From the NCBI RefSeq assembly GCF_002288925.2, contig NW_022098072.1, positions 18,189,491 to 18,253,490 on the forward strand: DNA of 64,000 bases, written 5' to 3'. The stretch's first letter is position 1. The number at the start of each line of letters is the position of its first letter. Under the pieces are notes generated by a model. The model was not told the origin of the DNA, did not search any database, and worked only from the letters and a program-made list of their open reading frames with translations. The stretch comes from Delphinapterus leucas (Eukaryota > Chordata > Mammalia > Artiodactyla > Monodontidae). The position numbers and the translations under genes were made by a program. Positions 20,266 through 31,471 of this stretch are shown one piece after another.

Positions 20266-21985
20266 TTTTAAAGAACAATATGGAAGATAAAAATGAATCT
20301 AGCTTGTATATGATTTCAACGTTTCCAGCATAACACTGCCCCAGGCATGTGTAGCTAGGTCACTTAGTCATGGAAGTTCACAGAACTGAGGAGCTTGGTT
20401 TTATGTCCATCACTATATAGGTGCTTAAGAAATACTCAAATGACTCCTTCACTGCCTCACCCAGATAAAAAAAAATGTTGATGCAGATCATCCTCAATTA
20501 TAAGAGAAAAGGATGCTGTAGTAGCAGTAGTCACGCTCCAAGTAAGGGTACATGTGCTTTGGGGTGGGATTGGGGGAGGGGGCTAGCGAACAGGAAGTAG
20601 AACTTGCAGATATCTTGTGCTGGCTTCCTTCCTAATGAGGGGAGGAAGAGACCACACCAGAATGCTGAGGATTTTGAAGAAGTCAGATACAGTACCTTTA
20701 GAATCTCGAAGCATGCAGTCTTCTCAGCTAACTCAGATTCTACTAAAACTCATAAATAATAGTATCAAATATCACAAGAAATCAGAGAACTATACTCTTT
20801 TCAGTAATTTTAACAACATGGGACATTTACTGTTCTAAAAGTCTAGACAGTATCAGCTGTCCAGCCTCAAATTCACAAAGAATAAAAAGCATCGTATTCA
20901 AAACAAGACCCGATGAGTCTCTGAGACAAGGACAGTGCATGTAATCCAGTGATTAATTTATAAATATTTGAGAAACTGCTCAGCAATCCCATCCATCCCA
21001 AAGCATCTACGAGTGGTAACGTATTTTCTCATTAATCAGACTTTAAGTCACTGTGCCCTGCTCTGATAACTTTCAATCAAGAGACTCAAACTGCTTAGGT
21101 GCTCTAATTTGGAAGTGTCTTTAGACTAAAACTTTTATTTAACCTTATATAATCTCATAAACCATAGTGAGCAGAAAGAACCCAAGACAAATACCATATC
21201 CTCCATTTTCAGCTCTTCTACTCTTTCCCTTTTTAATAGATGAAATGTACATGGACATGTTTTTAGTACTGACCACACCTTTAAGAAGGATTCATCAAAC
21301 TAACTGAAGAGAGAATATTCTAGGATCAGCTACTTGGCAGGGCTGAGAGCTGTGGCTGAAGGGAAGTGGGGTTATCTCTGTCTCTGTTGTGAAGCCTCTT
21401 ATCTGTATTCGGTAAGCTCAGAGGAACACCTGAGTTCAACTTAACCGATTTCATTCTTTATTGTGCTTTCAACTTCTTTCTGAAGCTAGATACATTTTAC
21501 CGACTGAATAGATTGAAAAGATTGTTTCCTATAAGCAGGACATTTTTAACACTATTGCATCACGTTTTGATTTATTATTGCTTATTTCCTTATAAACCTA
21601 CACTATTTGCCTCCAATCTCTTACATCACTGGCACATAGACAAGACTAGTGTATTTTGTCTCTTTGATTTATTCTGAAAAACACAAAAGACGTTCCCCAC
21701 TATATGCATTTATTTCTGTAATCAAGATTTTGAAGAATCCAGGTTCATTGGGGGTTACTGAGAGCTTCTGAAGCATATGTCACTGCCCTCCACCTGTTCC
21801 ACCTTTCTCTTAAGTCAAGAAACACGTGATCCACCCCATGAGCAAGCCAGCAAGGATACAAGGTGGATTTACAAACGGGAAGCTACTAAATGCACATAAT
21901 AACACGGACGCATAATGTATAAATGATACACAAAGGTCCAAGTCCCATCTCAGCGCAGTTACAAATAAAGGAGGAAGTAAACGTG
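20266..21985. other. No recognised gene or repeat
   Basis: Unclassified sequence; an L2/MIR 3'-end-like scrap near 20395-20450 is too short to call. Confidence 0.5.
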
Positions 21986-22380
21986 GTGGTCAAGAGTTCA
22001 AATTCTGTGGTCAAAACCATCTGAGCACAAACCCCAGTTGTGTGATATTGGGCACAACCAATAATCTCGTCAAGCCTCAGTTTCCTCTTCCATAAAATAG
22101 AAAAATAAGAAGAGATACCCCATGGGACTTCCCTGGTGGTCCAGTGGATAAGATTTCGCCTTCCAATGCAGGGGGTGCAGGTTTGATCCCTGATTGGGGA
22201 TCCCACATGCCTCGTGACCAAAAAACCATAAAACAGAAGCAATATTGTAAAAGACTTTAAAAATGGTCCACATCAAAAAAAATTTTTTAATTAAAAAAAA
22301 TAGATACCCCATACAATAATTGTAGGAATTCAGTAAAATAAACTAACATATTTCCTGTACACAGTAACCATTTTTTACAA
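21985..22380 (+). mobile_element. MIR SINE split by a CHR SINE
   Basis: GTGGTCAAGAGTTCAAATTC, 'GTTGTGTGATATTGGGCACAA...GCCTCAGTTTCCTCTTCC' then, after the insertion, 'AATAATTGTAGGAATTCAGT...CACAGTAACC'. Plus orientation. Coordinates include the younger SINE. Confidence 0.75.
22124..22301 (+). mobile_element. CHR SINE with A-rich 3' extension
   Basis: GGGACTTCCCTGGTGGTCCA head, then CACATGCCTCGTGACCAAAA and a 3' part containing AGAAGCAATATTGTAAAAGA and AATGGTCCACATC, shared with artiodactyl tRNA-derived SINEs. The 11-bp duplication AGATACCCCAT lies at 22113-22123 and 22302-22312. Confidence 0.9.
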
Positions 22381-22398
22381 TGCTGCTGCTGCTGCTAT
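22381..22398 (+). repeat. (TGC)n short triplet repeat
   Basis: About five to six uninterrupted TGC units. Confidence 0.85.
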
Positions 22399-22399
22399 A

Positions 22400-22835
22400 T
22401 TATAAAAGGTAGAATGAAGTAATGGTTTATTGTAATTGTTCAACAAAAATTAGAGCAAAGAGAAAGTAGTAATTATGTAATTCATGAAGACACTTTTCTC
22501 CCATCACCTTCCTCTTTCACAGAACACAAGTAACAATGTTCTCAATCTCAAATGTGATCTCTCTGTAAAAGACCGCTGCCCATTGCTGTAAGCATCGAAA
22601 CTGACAGGATGAAAACTTCCCTTGATTGCGACATATCTTGATCGCCACACACACACACGTATCCATACAGTGGCACATACAGTGCCAGCCCAATGCCCCA
22701 TTTCTTTGCTCTCCTTGACAAGGAAACTCTCGAAAACAACCTTCTGTGTTCACTAATTCCATTTCCTCCCCTCCCACACTCTGCAACCCATTCTTATTGC
22801 TCTGTCATCAGCACCCTTCATAAAACCCGAATGCA
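22400..22835. other. No recognised gene or repeat
   Basis: Unclassified sequence. Three overlapping minus-strand frames at 22504-22786 show no domain. A short CA tract lies at about 22646. Confidence 0.5.
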
Positions 22836-22839
22836 GTAG

Positions 22840-24290
22840 TATGCACCAGAATCAGCTGTAGCCTCCACATTGCCAGACCTAATGTTTAACCTTCAGCCAC
22901 CTTCTGACTTGTTCTCTCAGCAGCGTTTGCCATGGCTGATCCCTTCCTTCTTCACCTTCTTCACTTGGCTTTCAGGGCACGCTCTCTTCTGGTCTCCACC
23001 CACCTCACTGGCCAGCCCTTCTCAAACTCCTTTGTCATCTTTCCCAGAGTTCAGTCCTCTGCTCCCTTGTCTTCTATCTACATTCATTGCTTCCGTCTTA
23101 TCTTCTAGTCCCATGGCTTTACATACCGTCTATAACTTACGGCTCCCAATTTTTATATTTCCAACATTGATCATGCACGTACTGTCCACGTTCTTATGTC
23201 TGTCTTCCAACTAGACATCTCCATCCAGTCATCTAACAGAAGTCTGAAACTTAAAACGTTCACATGACCATTTGATTCCCCACTCCTCCCCCAAATAAAG
23301 CAAAGCCTTTACCTGCTTTAGTCTCCTTCGTCCCAGCCAATGGCAACTCTATCACTATCGTTCCAGGTGCTCACGCCAAAGCCTTCAAGTGGTCCTTGCC
23401 TTCACTCTTTCTAGCACATCTCATATCTAATACTTCAGCAAATCTTGAAGACCTCTCCTTCAAAATATACCCAGAATTCCACCACTTCTCACCTCTTACC
23501 ACTAAACTCTGATCCAAGCCACCATTGGGTCTAGGTCATTGCAACAGCTTCCCAACTGCTTTCTTTGCATCCACCCTTGCCCCAGCATCCTCTTGTCTCA
23601 CGGTAGTGAGAGGGAACAGTTTAAACATGTTAGAACAACCCTCTGTCCAAAAACTTTGGGGGCTTTCCATTCCACCCAGAGGGAGTGATCTGGCCCTGGT
23701 TCCCTCTGCAAGGTCTATCTCCTACCAGTATCCTGCTCTCTTGGCTGTCTCAGCAGTACCATTTCAACAGCCTCCTGTTTCTCTGCTTCCTATCTTGCCC
23801 CGCTCCCCTCAGTCCTGCTCTAATCTCATTGGCCTCCTTCCTATTCCTCAGATACTCTAACCCACCCTTTGCAACAGGCCTCTTGCATTTGCTGTTCTCT
23901 CTGCTTAGAAAAATCTTTCCTCAGATAACCCATTTGACTTGTACCCTCTTCTCCTCAGGTCTCTGTTCAAACATTACCTAATCAGAGGGACCTTCCTTGA
24001 CCATCCTAAATAAAAAAAGCAATCTCTACTCCAATCACTTCCTATCCTCTACCACACCGTATTTTTCATTTTAGCACATAGGAACACTAGACATGTTATA
24101 TGTGTTTATTTGTTTACTGTCTATCTGTCCCCCCAGGAAGGTCAACTCCATAAAGGCAAGGACTTAATTCTAATCACTGGTTTAGTCCAGCGCATAAAAA
24201 TGTGCCTGGCCAACAGTAAATGCTCAGTAAATATTTGCTGAATGGATGAATCAATCTATGAATCTGTGAATAAATGAATAAATAAATGAA
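22840..24290 (+). mobile_element. L2 LINE, 1.45 kb (end of RT through 3' end)
   Basis: It follows L2 in order: CACATTGCCAGACC, the 'CAGCAGCGTTTGCC' segment (RT motif A area), CACTGGCCAGCCCTTCTCAA, CAGAGTTCAGTCCTCTGCTC (RT 'PQGSVLG' area), GGCTTTACATACCGTCTATA, ATCTTGAAGACCTCTCCTTC. Then come the UTR phrases CATTTGCTGTTCTCTCTGCT, 'CATTACCTAATCAGAGGGACCTTCC', and the terminus 'AGTAAATATTTGCTGAATGGATGAATC'. Decayed: the frame is broken repeatedly, and the frames at 22870-23214, 23525-23860 and 23685-23981 are its remains. This is the longest L2 copy in the window. Confidence 0.82.
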
Positions 24291-24400
24291 TTGCCATTCC
24301 ACTCAATGCACAATTTGTGGTAAAGTTTTTAAAAATTAAAGGAGTAGGTCAGACTTGGGTGAGTTAGAAAAAAATGATAGTTAAAAAAAAAAATCATTGA

Positions 24401-24610
24401 GGGGCTTCCCTGGTGGCGCAGTGGTTGAGAGTCCGCCTGCCGATGCAGGGGACACGGGTTCGTGCCCCGGTCCGGGAGGATCCCACGTGCCGCGGAGCAT
24501 CGGGGCCCGTGAGCCATGGCCGCCGAGCCTGCGCGTCCGGAGCCTGTGCTCCGCAACGGGAGAGGCCACAGCGGTGAGAGGCCCGCGTACCGCAAAAAAA
24601 AAAAAAAAAA
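24401..24610 (+). mobile_element. CHR SINE, cetacean GC-rich type
   Basis: GGGGCTTCCCTGGTGGCGCA head, B-box-like GGTTCGTGCCC, body with CCGAGCCTGCGCGTCCGGAG, ending AGGCCCGCGTACCGC plus an A tail. The duplication AAATCATTGA is at 24391-24400 and ends at 24617 on the right. Most CpGs are still intact, which points to a young copy. Confidence 0.95.
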
Positions 24611-24619
24611 TCATTGAAA

Positions 24620-25590
24620 TTGGTTAATTGTCCAGCTGATACAATTAGAAGCTGATTTTTTCATTGCTGACATTTCCAATCAAAGAATCACTCCCCTGAC
24701 TAAAACCTACCACCAGGCTGAGTCACAGGGGACGAACTGCTAGGCCAGTTTTTCTCCTGGGTGATCTGAATGACTCAAAGTGCCAATGACAATGGCGGCT
24801 TTATGTCCCAGCAACTCCACTTGGAAGCCTGGAATGAACTGCCCGCTTCATTCAAGTACATCTTGCTCCACATGGTTAACTGGAAATGTTCATTCCTTGA
24901 ACAAGATTGCTGCCATGGCTTTTGTCATCCACTCGCTGTGAGACTGATTTGAATGTTAACATTTTTAAGTGAAAACACTTTGATGCTAAACAAAACCATC
25001 TGAAGACTTTCAAATGTCTGGATATGATATTTTGTGGGGGGAAAGGCAACTTAAGTCTTACTAATCATGAACTAAATATACACGATTTTAATTGTCAGGA
25101 GTCCAAACATATCCTGTAAGCGTAAGAACATCTTACCCAATGCTAAGTATTGCGGCATGATCTTTGAATTTGTGTCTCACATATTAACAAACTATGCTAA
25201 GCTTCTAAGGCATGAAAACTCCCTCCCCCGCCCTGCCAAGTGCAACTGTATAAAGTGAGATGAACAATAGTGAGGTGCGCAAGCTGATAAAGAAGGTGTT
25301 GAGGATTTTATTATTATTACTTATTATCATCATTATCATTTGTTTTGGAAAAAACACTTTTAAAATATTTTTAGTGAGTTTTGGTACTATCTTCACAATC
25401 GATTTATAAATCTATATTCGTGTTAAATGATTATGCGTAAGTCTTTTGGATAAAAGGGACAGAGTATTTCTACAGATTATCAGGAAAACAAAAAGAGGAG
25501 AAAGTAAATGGCTTATGTTGTTATAAACAAGTTTAAAAAAAAAAGGTCTGGATAGCCTTGGGTGATAGTATAAAACTGCACACAAACCAC
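24620..25590. other. No recognised gene or repeat
   Basis: Unclassified, AT-rich after 24950, with a short ATT/ATC-rich patch at 25308-25342. Confidence 0.5.
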
Positions 25591-25608
25591 TCCTTTGTGT
25601 GAGTTTTT

Positions 25609-25820
25609 CCCACCCCCCCCCCCCCCCCGACACGCGGGCCTCTCACTGTTGTGGCCTCTCCTGTCGTGGAGCACAGGCTCCCGACGCGCAGGCTCAGCGG
25701 CCGTGGCTCACGGGCCCAGCCGCTCCGCGGCATGTGGGATCTTCCCGGACCGGGGCACAAACCCGTGTCCCCTGCCTCGGCAGGCTGACTCTCAACCATT
25801 GCGCCACCAGGGGAAGCCCC
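25609..25820 (-). mobile_element. CHR SINE with an oligo-G instead of oligo-A tail
   Basis: Reverse-complemented SINE body (CGGGCCTCTCACTGTTGTGG to CACCAGGGGAAGCCCC) flanked by a 16-bp perfect duplication CTTTGTGTGAGTTTTT at 25593-25608 and 25821-25836. Where the tail should read poly-T on the plus strand there is CCCA plus 16 C (25613-25628), so the tail in sense orientation is oligo-G. The rest of the element is normal. Confidence 0.93.
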
Positions 25821-25839
25821 CTTTGTGTGAGTTTTTGAC

Positions 25840-26280
25840 CTTGCCTTTCAGAAGATGTTCAGATTGTTACATTTTCACCTCCAGAGAGGAGAGGAGTTGA
25901 GCAGCTTGGGATACCCAGGTAAACTTTCTAAGGTAGTTTCTTCAATTTCTCCCAACCTGAGATATTGGTTTGCCACTTTCTGGAAAATTTGCTTTTAGGT
26001 CTATAAAAATGAGACCACAGCTGGCAACAATGAGCCGGGAACTGGACAGACCAATGCAGAGTGCTGTGCTAAGTTCCTCAGCAATATGAAGAGAATTTGT
26101 ATACTCCAACATGATCATTTTAAAGGGTGACATCTAATGACACTCAGTTCTCTGGGTGGATCAGAAGGTCCCCTTAGATCAAGTGAATTAACTTGTTTTA
26201 TTCATTGATGGTTCCAGTGCAACATTCCACAATCTTTCTCCTACGTAGTCATAGAATCTTATGCCTGAGAGACTCATCGA
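25840..26280. other. No recognised gene or repeat
   Basis: Unclassified sequence. Confidence 0.5.
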
Positions 26281-26284
26281 CTCC

Positions 26285-26610
26285 AATCCTATTCCATCCA
26301 CAGGGAGGCATTGATCAGCTACAAGGCAACATGTTGGATACTTGGAGATGAAAAGACACAGCCCCAGAACATCACAGAGCTCCCAGTCTAGTGGATAAAA
26401 TCTTTATCACAGTGCTGCTGGGATCAAAGGAAGGCGTTGCTATGGGTGCAAAGATGGGGCCACAGAAATCTGCATGTGGCTTTAGAGGGAGAAGGTACAG
26501 CAAGGACAGGGAAGGCTTTCCGGGAGATTGGCTCTTAAATCTTCAAGAACGAGTACGAGGTGACCTGACAATAAGGATCTAGAAGTGGAGGAGGACGATT
26601 TATAAGGAGA
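26285..26610 (-). mobile_element. L2 remnant
   Basis: 'GGATACTTGGAGATGAAAAGACA...GAGCTCCCAGTCTAGTGGA' followed by 'GGGAAGGCTTTCCGGGAG...CTTAAATCTTCAAGAACGAGT' matches reverse-complemented L2 3'UTR order. Confidence 0.6.
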
Positions 26611-26624
26611 AGACCATCTGAGCT

Positions 26625-26785
26625 GTGCTGTCCCAGACTGCAGCCACTAGCCACTTGTGGACATTTAAGTTAATGAAAAACCAATAAAATACAAATTTTA
26701 GCCTCTCAGTCACCCTAGCCACATTTGACGTCCTCGGTATCTACACGTGGCTGGTGTTTACCATAATGGACATCCTTACAGAAAG
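26625..26785 (+). mobile_element. MER5A-type hAT-Charlie remnant
   Basis: GTGCTGTCCCAGACTGCAGC, CCACTAGCCACTTGTGGACA, AGCCACATTTGACGTCCTCG, CACGTGGCTGGTGTTTACCA, TAATGGACATCC: the two decayed MER5A ends with an internally deleted middle. Confidence 0.7.
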
Positions 26786-26789
26786 TTTT

Positions 26790-27565
26790 ACTGGAGAGTG
26801 TAAGCTCTGAACAAAAAGAAGAGTGAAAGCATAGAGACCTAAGCAGAGGATGCTGGTGGGAATAGCTGCAGTGGGTTGAGTACAGCTGGAGGGCAGGGAA
26901 TCCCGAGAGGGTACCCAGGTGATGAGGTGGGAGGCACAGGCCAGCACAGGCAGACCAAGTTCCTTGGCTGATATCACAAAATGTAGCAGGATTGGAGTTT
27001 TGGCAGGTTCTGCCTCTTATTATCAACCAGTCACTGCAGCATGGGAAACCTGCACGGCCAAAACGTTTCAACAAGCCTCCTTAGTTCACCCATTGTGTTT
27101 ATGAAACCATATGTCTTCTGGTAATGATGGCAACTTACCACATCATGAAAGCATTACTTTTCCTTGAAAAAAGAAGATTGAATTTTTTATTTGGGCATCT
27201 TATCCCTCTTTCTTTTCTTTCTTTCTTTTTTTTTTTTTTTACTATATTTTTAAAAATCAGTTTAATATTTTGCCCTTAAAAAACTGGGTTTTTATAGTTT
27301 CTTGGGTCTACAACATACAGATTTTGTCAGAATCAAGTTTAGGCTGTAGGAACACACGATCACGCTGTTAAGAATTCAAAATGATTATAGATAAGCTACA
27401 TCCAACCTTACCAAGCATTTTTTTTCCTCAAACAATTAAAAAAAGATCAAAGTGAGACTTTTAAAATAGTATCAATTTGGAACTATATAGGATTTCATCA
27501 GTCATTTAGAATCCCCTCTCCTATAATCCTCGGCTTTCTTAGCAGACCGTGTGAGGGCACAAGAG
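26790..27565. other. No recognised gene; TC/T-rich tract at 27208-27240
   Basis: Unclassified sequence containing a CTTTCTTTT to poly-T tract. Minus-strand frames 26715-27074 are partly inside the MER5A. Confidence 0.5.
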
Positions 27566-27569
27566 ACCG

Positions 27570-27730
27570 GGGCCAAACATCTGTCACTTAGCTAAGTAGC
27601 CTTGGTTCAGTCCTTTACCATCTGCAACCTGTTTATTCATCTGTAACAAGGTGTTAAAAATGCCTCTTGAGAGAGTGGCAGAGACTAAGTAAATTAATAT
27701 ATGTAGAGCACTTAGCACGTAAGATCACTC
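27570..27730 (+). mobile_element. MIR SINE
   Basis: 'CTGTCACTTAGCTAAGTAGCCTTGG...CTGTTTATTCATCTGTAAC...GACTAAGTAAATTAATATATGTAGAGCAC' keeps the MIR order. Confidence 0.7.
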
Positions 27731-27734
27731 TATG

Positions 27735-28245
27735 TGTTTGCTGGGGAGGGTAAAGGGATGATGGAGGCTGTTGGCCAGGCTATTTACATACCCTGATGAT
27801 GCTACAAGTTTGTTCTAATACTTCTGGTATTGTTTCCTGAAATGGGTTTTAAAACTCCTTGCACCAAAAATGCACATTAAAGATTATGAAGTGACAAAAC
27901 CACCAAAAATAAATAACTCCCATTTATGCCAGACACCAGTGCCCAGCACCTACAAAGCTTTCCCCAAATGGATATTTATCTGTGAGATTCCCAAAATTTC
28001 TCATTCACAGTATGCTTAATGACTCAATAATTTTTCTCACAGGATCCTACACCAAAATGTATACTTCATTTTTTTATTTGTTAAATAGTTAGGGCCAAAC
28101 AATAATAACTCATGCAGCACTCAACAGCTGTTACTGTGTTTCCTAAGAAAATTTAAAATAAGCCACAGCACCCTTACGACTTCATTGCAACATCCCAGGG
28201 TATCTTGGTACATAGTGTGAGGAACCATGGGTTCCACATTTTACA
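27735..28245. other. No recognised gene or repeat
   Basis: Unclassified sequence. Confidence 0.5.
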
Positions 28246-28249
28246 CGTT

Positions 28250-28420
28250 AAAAAGCACTTTCCCAGCATAATCAGCTCACTTATCTTCACCACAAATACT
28301 GTGAGACACTATGTAGATGAGAAAACAGACTACAAGGGTGGGTTCAAGATTGCACAGCTAGGAAGTTGCAAGTCAAGAAGCGAGTTTCCTGAATTCTGAC
28401 TCCTGAGTCTTCCCCCTGAT
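28250..28420 (-). mobile_element. MIR SINE
   Basis: 'GAGACACTATGTAGATGAGAAAACAGAC...GATTGCACAGCTAGGAAGTTG' followed by 'CTGACTCCTGAGTC' is the reverse-complemented MIR. Confidence 0.65.
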
Positions 28421-28740
28421 CTCTATGCTCTTCCTTCCTCCACTCAGAATGTCAGCTGCATCTTTTATTCACCTTCATTGTTTTCCAGTATTGTTCCCCA
28501 CAGAAACTTAGTAGACTGAGGTAACGTAAGAAATATTTCCATGCCAGGATACTCCTTTTTAAATTTATGTTTTAATTCCTCAACTAGACAAAGTGTTATT
28601 CTGAAAAATTGTTTTATAGTAAGTGAACCTCCACCGAAAATTTTTTTAAATGGCAGCAGGTGTATATGTGTTTCAGGATACAGTGAAGTTCAGGTTTCAG
28701 GTGAGATAACAGAAAAGTTGTCTTGCAAATTAGAGAATGA
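28421..28740. other. No recognised gene or repeat
   Basis: Unclassified sequence between two MIRs. Confidence 0.5.
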
Positions 28741-28744
28741 AAAT

Positions 28745-28910
28745 AGTAATAATAGCTAACAGTTATTGACAGATTAACACGTGCCAGGCACCTTACTGTA
28801 TGATTTACAAAACGAAACCTTTCCAATAACTCTATGGTGTCGGTGTGATTATTATCTACATTTTTAAAGGCGAGAAACTTGAGGATCAGAGGCTGTAACT
28901 TAACCAATAA
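28745..28910 (-). mobile_element. MIR SINE
   Basis: 'GTAATAATAGCTAACAGTTATTG...CACGTGCCAGGCACCTTACTG...GAGAAACTTGAGGATCAGAGG' is the reverse-complemented MIR. Confidence 0.75.
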
Positions 28911-28914
28911 ACAG

Positions 28915-30125
28915 CAGAAAAAGACGTGGAACAGCCAAAATAATCTTGAAAACAAGCTGGAGGACACACACAACCTGATTTCAAGATTTACTATAAGTTA
29001 CAGTAATCAAGGCAGTGTGATACTCACCAAAGGATAGACATATAGATTAACTGAACAGGATAGAGTCCTTAAATAGATCTAAACAGTGGGTCAGTTCATT
29101 TTCAACAAAGGCGCCAAGGCAATTGAACGGAGAAGTTTCGCCTTTTCAACGAATGGTGATAGAACATCCATATGCCAAAAAAAGAACCCCAACCCACACC
29201 TAGTACCATATACAAAAATTAAATTCATGAGAGATCATAGACCTAAATGTAAAATCCAAAGCTATCAAACTTCTAGAAAAAAAAAAAATAGGAGAAACTT
29301 CTGTGACCTTGGGACCCACAATAATTTCTTACATGGAGCACAAAAAGCATGATTTATAAAAGGAAATTAATAAACTGGACTTCACCAACGTTTAAAAGAC
29401 ACTACTTAAAAAATTAAAACACTCTGTGCTTCCACTGCAGGGGGCACGGGTTCGATCCCCAGTCGGGGAACTAAGATCCCACACGCTGTGTGGCCAAAAA
29501 CAAAACAAAACAAAAATTGAAACACAAGCCACAGACTGGATGAAAGTATTTGCAACACACATCTGATAAGGAACTTGCATCTAGAATTTATAAAGAATTC
29601 CCAAAACTCAATAATAAGAAAACAAATGACCCAATTTTTAAAGTGGGCACCAGATTTGAACAGTTTATCAAAGAAAATATGTGGATGGGAAATAAGCACA
29701 CAGAATGTTCAAAATCCTTTATCATTAGGGAAGTACCAACTAAAACCACAATGAGATACCATTACACACCAATTAGAATGGCTTAAGCTTGTAAAACTGA
29801 GAAAACCCAATGCTGGTGGGGACTGAAGATGTAGAGCAATTGGAACCCCCACGCGCTTCTGGTGGGAAGGCAAAGTGGTGCAGCCACTTTGGAAGATAGT
29901 TTGCCAGTTCCCACCCCCACGTATTTACTCCTCAAAAATTAAAACATATGCCCGTATAAAAACAAAGGTTTATTGCAGTTTTTTTCATAATCACCAAAAA
30001 AACCATAAACAATTCGGGGTCCTTTGACTTGTAAATGCATAAAAAAATTGTGTTGCAGCCGTACAGTAGAATACTCCTCAGCAATAAGAAGGAATAAATG
30101 ACTGATATACACACACTGCCACAGC
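28915..30125 (+). mobile_element. Old L1 LINE, ORF2 3' region, split by a SINE fragment
   Basis: CAAGATTTACTATAAGTTAC, 'TTCAACAAAGGCGCCAAGGCAA', 'CATAGACCTAAATGTAAAATC', 'GATACCATTACACACCAATTAGAATGGC' and 'GCTGGTGGGGACTGAAGATG' are successive ORF2 landmarks. Frames are repeatedly broken (remnants at 29086-29352 and 29550-29786). A CHR SINE fragment interrupts it at 29424-29513. Confidence 0.75.
29424..29513 (+). mobile_element. CHR SINE, 5'-truncated
   Basis: It begins inside the tRNA-like part (CTTCCACTGCAGGGGGCACG), has an intact B box GGTTCGATCCCC, then AACTAAGATCCCACACGC and a CAAAA-rich tail. Flanks AAAATTAAAACAC and AAAATTGAAACAC are a near-perfect 13-bp duplication, so the truncation happened at insertion. 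Confidence 0.85.
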
Positions 30126-30417
30126 GATTCTTTTGATCCTTCATTTCCCTGAGAATCGATCTTACAAACCATCACTGCCGCCATCATATTTGTCATCATA
30201 CTATTATGTAATTGTATTTTTATAATCACACATATTCTAATCTTAGTTTACAAATAGGTTACTCACTTGAATTGTATTTGGTAAACGTTCTAGTCTCCAT
30301 GACGGGGTTCGGGAGACACACCGTCATCATCACCAACAAACACCAAACCACTTGCCTGATCCCATCGCCTACATATTGATCTTTGCCAGTTTCTATTTCA
30401 GGAGGTGAACTTACCTT

Positions 30418-30868
30418 TTTCTTTTTTAACTGAAATATAGTTGATTTACAATATTGTGTTAGTTTCAGGTGTACAGCAAAGACATTCAGCTATATATATA
30501 TTTTTTCAGATTATTTTCCATTATAGGTTATTACAAGATATTGAACGTAGTTCCCTGTGCTATACAGTAAGTCCTTGTTGCTTACCTATTTTATGTATAG
30601 TTCTTTGTCTCTGTGAACGCCATATTCCTAATCCCCGCCCTTTCGCTGCTGGTAACCATAAGTTTGTTTTCTATGATTGTGAGTCTGTTTCTGTTTTGTA
30701 TAAAGATTCATTTGCATTATTTTTTGATTTCACCTATAAGTGGTATCATGATATTTTGTCTTTCTCTGTCTGACTTACTTCACTTAGTATGATAATTTCT
30801 AGGTCCATCCATGTTGCTGAAAATGGCAATATTTCATTCTTTTTTATTGATGAGTAATATTCCATTAT

Positions 30869-30909
<41 letters not shown>

Positions 30910-30935
30910 ACATATTCTTAAGCCAATCGTCTGGA
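30418..30935 (-). mobile_element. 5'-truncated L1 3'UTR/ORF2 end
   Basis: 'AACTGAAATATAGTTGATTTAC', 'GTTTCAGGTGTACAGCAAAG', 'CATCCATGTTGCTGAAAATG' and 'GAGTAATATTCCATTATGTA' are the reverse-complemented L1 end. The 15-bp duplication AGGTGAACTTACCTT at 30403-30417 and AGGTGAACTTATCTT at 30936-30950 (one mismatch) bounds it. Confidence 0.88.
30870..30908 (+). repeat. (AC)n microsatellite
   Basis: About 19 AC units inside the L1, at the position of its ATATATAC ORF2 segment. Confidence 0.95.
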
Positions 30936-30950
30936 AGGTGAACTTATCTT

Positions 30951-31470
30951 AAAAATGTTTTCAAATTTTCATGGAGTCTCACCGTAAAAAGTATGAGACA
31001 AAGTCCCTGCTACTGTCTAATCTGGGAGACAGAATTCGTGACTTTTCTTGGTGAACCCAATTTCACATCATTTTACCCTTTGTAAGAAAATTGACTGATT
31101 AAATAACTTAACTGTTATTTTTTTAGTAGTATTTCATATGAATGAATTGATATATCAGGAAAATTTTTCTTTATTCAATTGTATGTTCAATTTTTCATGA
31201 GGGAAACGTAATATGTGACATTGTATAATATATGATTTATAATCCATATCGTTCAGAACACTCCAGTCTCTTAATATAAAAGTAAAATTATATGCTCCCT
31301 TTGGGGATGCTTCTTTTTTTGGGAACCCAGCTACAATGATGTTGGGAAGCTCAAGAAGCTGCCCATAGAGACACGAGTCCAAAAGAACCCTCCTCTCCCT
31401 CTTTCTGCAATTCAATCCATTCATGGCAGTGAACTAGATTTAACCATGCAGACATCAGTGCTGCAACCCA
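30951..31470. other. No recognised gene or repeat
   Basis: Unclassified AT-rich sequence. Confidence 0.5.
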
Positions 31471-31471
31471 G

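Noticed and set aside
24329..24627. Similar peptides (such as GHGSRA, RTRRL and AGDTGSCPGPG) recurring at 20.1, 24.4, 25.7, 37.8, 38.4 and 50.7 kb
   Set aside because: They are translations of the CHR SINE body on both strands, not a gene family.
30871..30908. Regularly spaced repeats as a possible CRISPR-like array
   Set aside because: A dinucleotide microsatellite in a mammalian genome; no repeat-spacer structure anywhere in the window.
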